A stretch of DNA of 64,000 nucleotides, taken from positions 868,001-932,000 of the forward strand of contig JAKZHN010000014.1 of assembly GCA_037179335.1 (NCBI GenBank). The letters run 5' to 3'. Source of the DNA: Cyclaneusma minus. Its lineage: Eukaryota > Ascomycota > Leotiomycetes > Marthamycetales > Marthamycetaceae. The notes under the pieces were generated by a model, which did no database searches, was not told the origin of the DNA, and was given only the letters and a program-made list of their open reading frames with translations. The position numbers were made by a program, and so were the translations under genes. Positions 57,201 through 64,000 of this stretch are shown here, piece after piece. How positions within the stretch are numbered: the first letter of the stretch is position 1; each line of letters opens with the position of its first letter.

Positions 57201-59982
57201 GTGCAAACATCAAGTTCGACTTCCCTACTCTGCCAGACTGGAAGACCGAGGTTGAGCCTTTGAACGAGAACCTCAAGGGTATGGTTGATCTTGAGAAGGT
57301 CGTTGTCGTCACTGGTTTCGCTGAAGTTGGACCTTGGGGTAACTCCCGAACTCGCTGGGAGATGGAAGCTTATGGTGAATTCTCTCTCGAGGGTTGTGTT
57401 GAGATGGCCTGGATCATGGGTCTTATCAAGAATCACAACGGTCCCATCAAGGGTCAGCAATACGCTGGCTGGGTTGATGCCAAGACTGGTGAGCCCGTTG
57501 ATGACAAGGACGTGAAGCCAAAGTACGAGAAGTACATTCTCGAGCACTCCGGTATCCGTCTCATCGAGCCTGAGCTCTTCAAGGGATACGACCCCAACAA
57601 GAAGCAACTTCTCCAGGAGGTTGTTATCGAGGAGGACTTGGAGCCTTTCGAGTCTTCCAAGGAGACTGCTGAGGAGTTCAAGCGTGAGCACGGCGATCAC
57701 GTTGAGATCTTCGAGATTCCTGAGTCGGGTGAATACACGGTGCGCATGAAGAAGGGTGCAACTTTGATGATTCCCAAGGCATTGAAGTTCGACCGTCTCG
57801 TTGCTGGTCAGATCCCAACTGGCTGGGATGCCAAGAAGTACGGTATTCCCGACGACATCATCTCTCAAGTCGATCCTGTAACCCTCTTCGTCTTGGTCTG
57901 CACTGTGGAGTCGCTTTTGGCATCTGGTATCACCGATCCTTACGAGTTCTACAAGTACGTCCACATCTCTGAAGTCGGTAACTGCGTCGGTTCCGGTATT
58001 GGTGGTACCTCTGCTCTGAGAGGGATGTACAAGGACCGCTACCTTGATAGACCACTGCAGAAGGATATACTGCAAGAATCCTTCATCAACACTATGAGTG
58101 CTTGGGTCAACATGTTGTTGCTCTCCTCGACTGGTCCTATCAAGACTCCAGTCGGTGCTTGCGCTACTGCTGTTGAGTCTATCGACATTGGTTACGAGAC
58201 TATTCTCGAGGGCAAGGCTCGTGTCTGCTTGGTTGGTGGTTTCGATGACTTCCAAGAGGAGGGTTCATACGAATTCGCCAACATGAAGGCTACCAGCAAT
58301 GCTGTTGATGAATTCGAGCACGGCCGTACACCAAAGGAGATGTCGCGTCCTACCACTACTACCCGAAACGGTTTCATGGAGTCCCAGGGTTGCGGTATCC
58401 AAGTCATCATGACTGCCAAGCTTGCTCTTGAGATGGGTGTTCCAATCTACGGTATCCTGGCTTTGACCACCACTGCCACCGACAAGATCGGCCGTTCCGT
58501 GCCCGCTCCTGGCCAAGGTATTCTCACCACTGCCCGCGAAAACCCTGGCAAGTTCCCATCGCCACTTCTTGACATCAAGTACCGTCGCCGCCAAGTCGAG
58601 CTTCGCAAGAAGCAGATCAAGCAATGGCAAGAATCGGAGCTCGAGTACCTGCACGAGGAGGTTTCCGCCATGAAGGCTCAAGGTGCCGACTTCAACGAGA
58701 CCGAGTACGCTGAGGAGCGTGCCAAGCACATCGAGGCTGAGGCAGCTCGTCAAGAACGTGAAGTCCTCAACAGCCTCGGCAACACCTTCTGGAAGAAAGA
58801 CTCCACAATCGCACCTCTCCGCGGCGCTCTTGCCACCTGGGGTCTCACAATCGACGACCTGGGCGTTGCATCTTTCCACGGCACATCCACCGTCGCTAAC
58901 GACAAGAACGAGTCGAAGACCATCTGCCAACAACTGCAACACCTCGGCCGCAAGAAGGGTAACGCCGTGTTGGGTATCTTCCAGAAATACCTCACCGGCC
59001 ACCCCAAGGGTGCCGCCGGCGCATGGATGTTCAACGGCTGCCTACAAGTCCTCAACAGCGGCCTCGTGCCCGGTAACCGCAACGCCGACAACGTCGACGC
59101 GATCATGGAGCAATTCGACTACATCGTGTACCCATCCAAATCCATCCAAACCGACGGCATCAAAGCCTTCTCGGTCACCTCTTTCGGTTTCGGCCAGAAG
59201 GGTGCGCAGGCGATTGGTATCCATCCCAAGTATCTGTACGCTACGCTGGATCATGCTACCTTTGCAACCTACAAGAGCAAAGTGGAGCAGCGCCAGAAGA
59301 AGGCTTACAGGTATTTCCACAATGGTCTGATCAATAATAGTCTGTTTGTGGCGAAGAACGATCCGCCGTATAAGGAGGAGCAGATGCATGGCGTGTTCTT
59401 GAATCCAGATGCGAGGGTGAGCGTGGACAAGAAGACGAATAGCTTGATGTATCCTGTCACGGCCCCCAAACCCGATGCCAAGCAGAGCGCAAAGAAAGAA
59501 CAAACGCGCCAAATGGTCGAGTCGCTCGCTAAGGCTGCTGCGACACCGACAAATCGCGTAGGTGTTGATGTGGAAGATATTGCGGCGGTCAATGTCGAGA
59601 ATGACACTTTCCTGGAACGCAACTTTACGGAAAGCGAGAGGGCGTACTGCCAGAAGGCTGCCAGCCCGCAGAGTTCATACGCGGGAAGGTGGAGTGCGAA
59701 GGAGGCGGTTTTTAAGAGCTTGGGGGTTAGTAGTAAGGGGGCGGGGAGTCCGATGAGGGATATTGAGATTGGGAGTGATGAGAAGGGCGCGCCTGTTGTG
59801 CTTGTGAGTACTTTCCGATGAGACCCCTGGCGGGGGAGATGAAGTGAATGAATGCTGACCAGTGATAATAGTTACATGGCGATGCGGCTGCGGCGGCTAA
59901 ACAGGCGGGTGTGAAGGAGATTACGGTTTCGATCTCGCATTCGGAGAGTCAGGCTATTGCTATTGCTGTTTCTAGCTTCTAG
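54257..59982 (+). CDS. FAS2: Fatty acid synthase subunit alpha
   Basis: The alpha subunit carries acyl carrier protein, ketoreductase, ketoacyl synthase and phosphopantetheinyl transferase of the alpha6-beta6 FAS. Exons 54257-54773, 54843-59803 and 59872-59982 give 1862 aa, the usual length. The intron 54774-54842 is 69 bp, free of stops in frame, and splits the ACP motif VGGKS so that S175, the phosphopantetheine site, is the second codon after it. Following are an Ala/Pro linker (about 98-135), the ketoreductase TGAGAGSIGAEVLQGL, and the ketoacyl synthase GACATAVES with C1279, then FHGTST and KGAAGAWM. The C-terminal PPTase has GVDVEDIAAVNVEN and WSAKEAVFKSLG. The last exon (HGDAAAAAKQAGVKEITVSI) restores the normal PPTase end. 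Confidence 0.97.
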
Positions 59983-61400
59983 ATGACAGTATGGGTTTCT
60001 TGTACAGTCGCGATGGATGCATGCTTGCTTCCCCTAATGAATTTTACTGTGTTTCCGTTGCGTCTTCGTGGTCTATCCTTCGCGGGTATTGGCGGTGTTT
60101 GCGTGCATGCTTGCTTTCTTCTGTTTTTGTTGCGCTTGCTTGCTAGACTGGGGATGGAAGAGGAAGGGACCTAGAGTGAGTACTGTGTAAGTACTGTGTA
60201 GGTACCGTGTACAGACAAAAATATATGCTGGAGGCCGATACGAAGGGCTGTGATGGTGGATGACTGCAGATGCGGGGGGTTTTTGTAGCATAGGCTTACA
60301 GGTGGCAAGTACGGTTATGCAAGTTCATGGTTTGCATCATGTAGAGTAGTAGTCAACAGAGTGAGAATGGAGATGTTCATATTTTATTTAGGTAGAGTTC
60401 GTCGGTTTATGTGCAACTGCCTTGTCACGCACTCTTCCCTCGTCCATATTTTGCGGCCGGTAAGTTGTAAACTTGATTCGCAGTCTCAAGCAGCATACTA
60501 CCAGCACACAAGCAGTGGATAAAGATGGTAGTGGGGATGTGCTGTCGGGTTGCGGGAATGTGGGGAGCTTGGGATGCATGGGAGATGGGAGGTGTTGATG
60601 ATTGGTGGCGGATTATTGAATCTTGGGGAGTGGGAAGAGGGAGAGGGGGGGGAGGGATGGATTGTGTGGACAACTTGAAGAGACTATGAATTGAGGTGTT
60701 TGGGAGCAAAGAATGATGAGGGAGGATAGTGGGGGCAAGACAAGCGGGAGCAGGCTGTGAGGAGTGGAGCTGGATGGCGGTGCGTGGGAGAGACTGCTCG
60801 ACTGACTGTGTGGGGTGTCAGGGTAGATCGTCGTCCTCACAGGGCCTGGGTATTCTGGGACTTGGTCGGACGACGATGAGACATACTATACGCACTACGC
60901 ACGCATCACGCTCTGGATAGCTGCAGCCCTCTTTTTTCGTTTTCCATTCTAAAAAAAAAACGGAAAACAAAAAAAGAATTGTGCAAAAAAGACAAAAAGA
61001 TGCGACCCAGCGTTTGACCCTGTCACGATTTTGGGATCTCTAGTACGTGATGTTCTGCCACCCAAGAAGGGGGCACCGCGCTTCACCGTACTACGGTACA
61101 TAGGGGGGATCCAGCAATCCCGGGTCTTACCCGCTACACTAAGTGAGCCGGGCGTGATTTGATGTTGGATGGTGGGCGATTTGTGTTGATATGGTGTTTG
61201 GCGAGAACGATGCGTCAACGTGATTGTCATGTGATTTGTGCTTTGTGATGTCTGTGATGTTTGTGCGCAAGATGTGGATGGAAGATGTCGATGGATAGAC
61301 GGTATTCAAAGACTCTCCAACTGCTCGTGTTTTCGCAACTGACCTTACCGTACTTTATCTTGCTGTCGGATACTGCGACGGTAAAGCCATTCTTCAGGGT
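59983..61400. other. FAS2 3' flank, no gene seen
   Basis: Short direct repeats TACTGTGTAAG/TACTGTGTAGG/TACCGTGTACAG lie at about 60180-60215. G-rich plus-strand sequence at 60530-60790 gives long minus frames of low complexity that are not supported. The segment at 61085-61145 is hairpin-prone, but no tRNA fold could be completed. Confidence 0.45.
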
Positions 61401-64000
61401 ACGGGAAACTTATTTGTATTTAATTTAATTTGAGATAATATTTTATGAGTTTATTTATTTTAAATGGATTGAGATAAAGTTAAATTTATATAATAATTGA
61501 GATATTTGAGATAGAGAGTCAGGCCATAAGGCATAGGTACCGGACCATTTATTTTTTGATGTGATGGTACAAAAATCCCTTGACTCTGATTTTTGACACC
61601 GATTTAATGACCTACCAATGCGGCCTATATATTAATTTGGACCACCGGCAGGCCAATTTACGCGCTGGAATATCCGATGCCGTTTTTCTTTGTGAAAATT
61701 TTGTATTTTGGTATTAAAATTCCTTTAAATGCTTAATTACCTGTTTTTTTCCTTTTTCTTTCCTTTTTTTATACCCAGCTAATATTTATATTAATTTTTT
61801 ATATTTTTAAAAACTCTTTTTTATTTTATTTTAAGTAATATTTATTTCAATTTTAACCAATACTATTTTCTATTAATTTTAAAGTTATTTATTTTGAGTT
61901 TTCGAATTTTTCCAATTTTTAATTGCTTTTCCAATTTTTCCAATTTGTATTTTATTTGTATTTTATAATGATTTTATTATTAAATAAATAATGGGTGTTT
62001 TTTAAAAGGCTTATAATGCTTTAAAAAATAAAACGTCTTGGAAATCCCTTTTATTTGCATGCTATTTATATTTAAAAAAGCTGCTAAGGCGTATTTAAAA
62101 ATGGTTTATAATATTAGGATTTTTTTAATATTAATTTAAAGCTTAGAATTTTTGGGAATATTTAGTATTATTATAGGAATTATTATAAAGGGAGTTTTAC
62201 TAGCCAAATTAAAAAGGATTGCTAAAGAAAAGCTTAAAAGGCTAAGAAAATCGGAGAGTTTAAGCTGCCGTTTTTAAAAGCTTTTTTAAAAATTAAGAAT
62301 ATAAAGGAAATTTAAAAGAAATTTCGTAAGCTTTGAATAGCGTTTGTAATTGAGAATAACCTTTTATATTATATGGTTTGTATTTAAATTTGGAAACAAA
62401 TTTAATAAATTATTTTTATTTTTTATTTTTTAAAATAATTAGCTATTTATTTTTATTTGCAAATTAAAATATTCTTAAACTATAAAATTAAATATATTGT
62501 CACGGTACTAATTTGCCTTAATGCCTTAATGCCTTAGGCACGCATATGCCCAGTATATAACCCCGGCATCTTTTAGCGCTATAAACCCTTAAAAGGATTT
62601 TTATAGTTTTACCCGGCTAAAAAGCTTTTTTTCCAATTTATAATTTTTTTTTTTTTTTAATTTTTGCTTGCAATCCTTCCTCCGCGCTATAATAGTTTAT
62701 AAGCCTTTTTTATTAATCGATTTAAAAATCCTGATTTTTAAATGGCTTTAATTTTTGCAAATCCGAATACAATCTCTTATTTTATAATAATAGCGTATTA
62801 TATAACCCCAACTCTAATCCCGAATTTTAACAATTTTATTAGCTTTAATTTTATTAATATAATTTATATAAATCTGCTTTTATTAAATCCAGCCTTGCTT
62901 TTATATTTAATTTAAAATTCTAAAATTTTAATTATTATTAATATTATAAATAATACCGCAAATTATATAGCAGCTACTATTATTATTTTGCGGAAATTTT
63001 ATTTTTACCTTATTTAAGCTATTAAATAAATTGGTAAAATAGTGTTATTATTAATTAATATAATTAATTTAATAATAATATTAATACTATTATTTTTAAA
63101 TATATATAATTTAATAATTTGAAATTTGAAATTTTTTAATTTGCAAGAAAATTTAATTATATATATTTATTTACTAATAATTAAAAGTTAACAAAAACTT
63201 TATTATTATTATTTTTTAAACTTTTATTAATAATACAATAAAGAAATTAATAATTAAATTAATATTAAAATCGTTTTATATTGCAAAAAATTTTAAAATA
63301 ATTTCTTTAATACATTTTTTTTTTAATTTTTTTTTAAATTTTTTTTATAATTTTATATTTTTAAATTATATAAAAAAAGCAGATTTTTTAATTAATTTTA
63401 AATATGTTTTAAAAATTAAAAAAATAGAAATTAGACTATTTAAATTAATAATTTTATTAATAATTTTAATGGCTATTTGCAATATAATTTTATTTATTTC
63501 ATTTAATAAATTAATTTTTATAATATTAAATATATAATAAAGAAAAATATAATAATATTTAATTTTGCCAATATTTTAATAAATTTTAATTGGGATTTTT
63601 TTTATTATAATTTTTATTATTTTAGCGTTTTAATAAAATTTTTTGCTAGTAAATTTTTGGCTAATATTATAAATAATTTAATTAAATAAATTTTAATAAA
63701 TATTAATTTAATAAATTTTAATAGCTTTTTAAATATTAATAGCTTTTTTGAATTTAATAAATTAAATTGCTTAAAAGCCAATAGCCAAATTAATAATATA
63801 AATTATTTTTTATTTTTCAATAATTATTAAATTAATTAGAATTTTATAATTAAATTTATAATTATTATAAATTTGAAATTTAAATTAATTCAATATTAAA
63901 TTATTTATTTAATATTGGTAATAATATTTAATAATTTTTTTTTAATTTTTTTTTTAATTTTTTTATTAATTTTTTGCAAAAATTGCTTTATTTTTAAAAT
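61400..64000. repeat. AT-rich, RIP-like block (right edge, truncated by window)
   Basis: Composition drops to almost pure A/T from about 61400, most extreme after 62850. There are no coding frames. A less decayed stretch at about 62505-62580 holds TGTCACGGTACTAATTTGCC, a triplicated GCCTTAATG-like motif and TATATAACCCCGG, which could be the start of an LTR beginning with TG and bearing a TATA box. No partner LTR is visible in the window. Confidence 0.6.

Noticed and set aside
54935..58255. A 1106-codon open frame on minus, opposite FAS2
   Set aside because: It mirrors the strong codon bias of the FAS2 exon, has no family motifs, and FAS2 on plus shows all expected catalytic sites.
61085..61150. 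A possible tRNA on minus (hairpin-prone GC-rich stretch)
   Set aside because: D-arm-like and anticodon-arm-like pairings can be drawn, but no consistent acceptor stem and no TTCRA box at the right distance were found.

Overview
The window is nuclear DNA of a filamentous ascomycete. Three things show this: short spliceosomal introns (about 45-160 bp) with GTRNGT donors and CTAAC/CTGAC branch sites, a fungal two-gene type I fatty acid synthase, and near-gene-less AT-rich blocks of the kind left by repeat-induced point mutation (RIP). The style of the proteins suggests Dothideomycetes, but that is inference. Gene-bearing DNA alternates with AT-rich or repeat-filled DNA.

Layout. 1-885 is an AT-rich block. 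About 890-6270 is a tandem array of some 18 degenerate units of about 310 bp, each with a TATA-like box and a triplicated GACAGCAG/CTGCTGTC motif. 7045-8698 (minus) is a PRS1-type PRPP synthetase. 9376-10320 (minus) looks like a 5'-truncated F-box-like family protein. 10636-12690 (plus) is an XPG-fold nuclease-like protein. 14189-18840 holds two unrecognised spliced genes. 20949-22040 encodes a protein with a possible GNAT-like C-terminus. 23530-26996 is an AT-rich DNA transposon relic with near-perfect terminal inverted repeats and a TA target duplication; a GC-richer patch lies inside it. Then follow a cytochrome P450 (27766-29328), two tandem OTU-related genes (29909-32043 and 33013-35771, minus), TYW3 (36524-37724, minus) and a 110-residue protein (39012-39406, minus). 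About 40480-45200 is a looser, gene-less array sharing motifs with the first. 45244-59982 holds the divergent fatty acid synthase pair: beta subunit on minus, alpha subunit on plus. 61400-64000 is a third AT-rich block.

How the genes relate. The FAS pair is a functional unit: the two subunits build the alpha6-beta6 megasynthase and share a 2.6-kb intergenic region that must hold both promoters. PRS1 and TYW3 are housekeeping genes (nucleotide precursor supply and wybutosine modification of tRNA-Phe).

The most unusual locus is the OTU pair. The first gene, assembled from four exons, carries an intact OTU cysteine-protease triad (D324, C327, H462). The second is its paralogue. It has lost the OTU Cys and His and, through one phase-0 intron, is joined to a C-terminal Ulp1/C48-like domain whose His, Asp and Cys positions are all substituted while the oxyanion Gln is kept. 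It would be a double pseudo-protease pairing a ubiquitin-protease fold with a SUMO-protease fold. The second notable signal is the family of promoter-like tandem repeats: three CTGCTGTC motifs at 19-nt steps, in array 1 and a single copy followed by a TATA box, found in two arrays and in that isolated copy.
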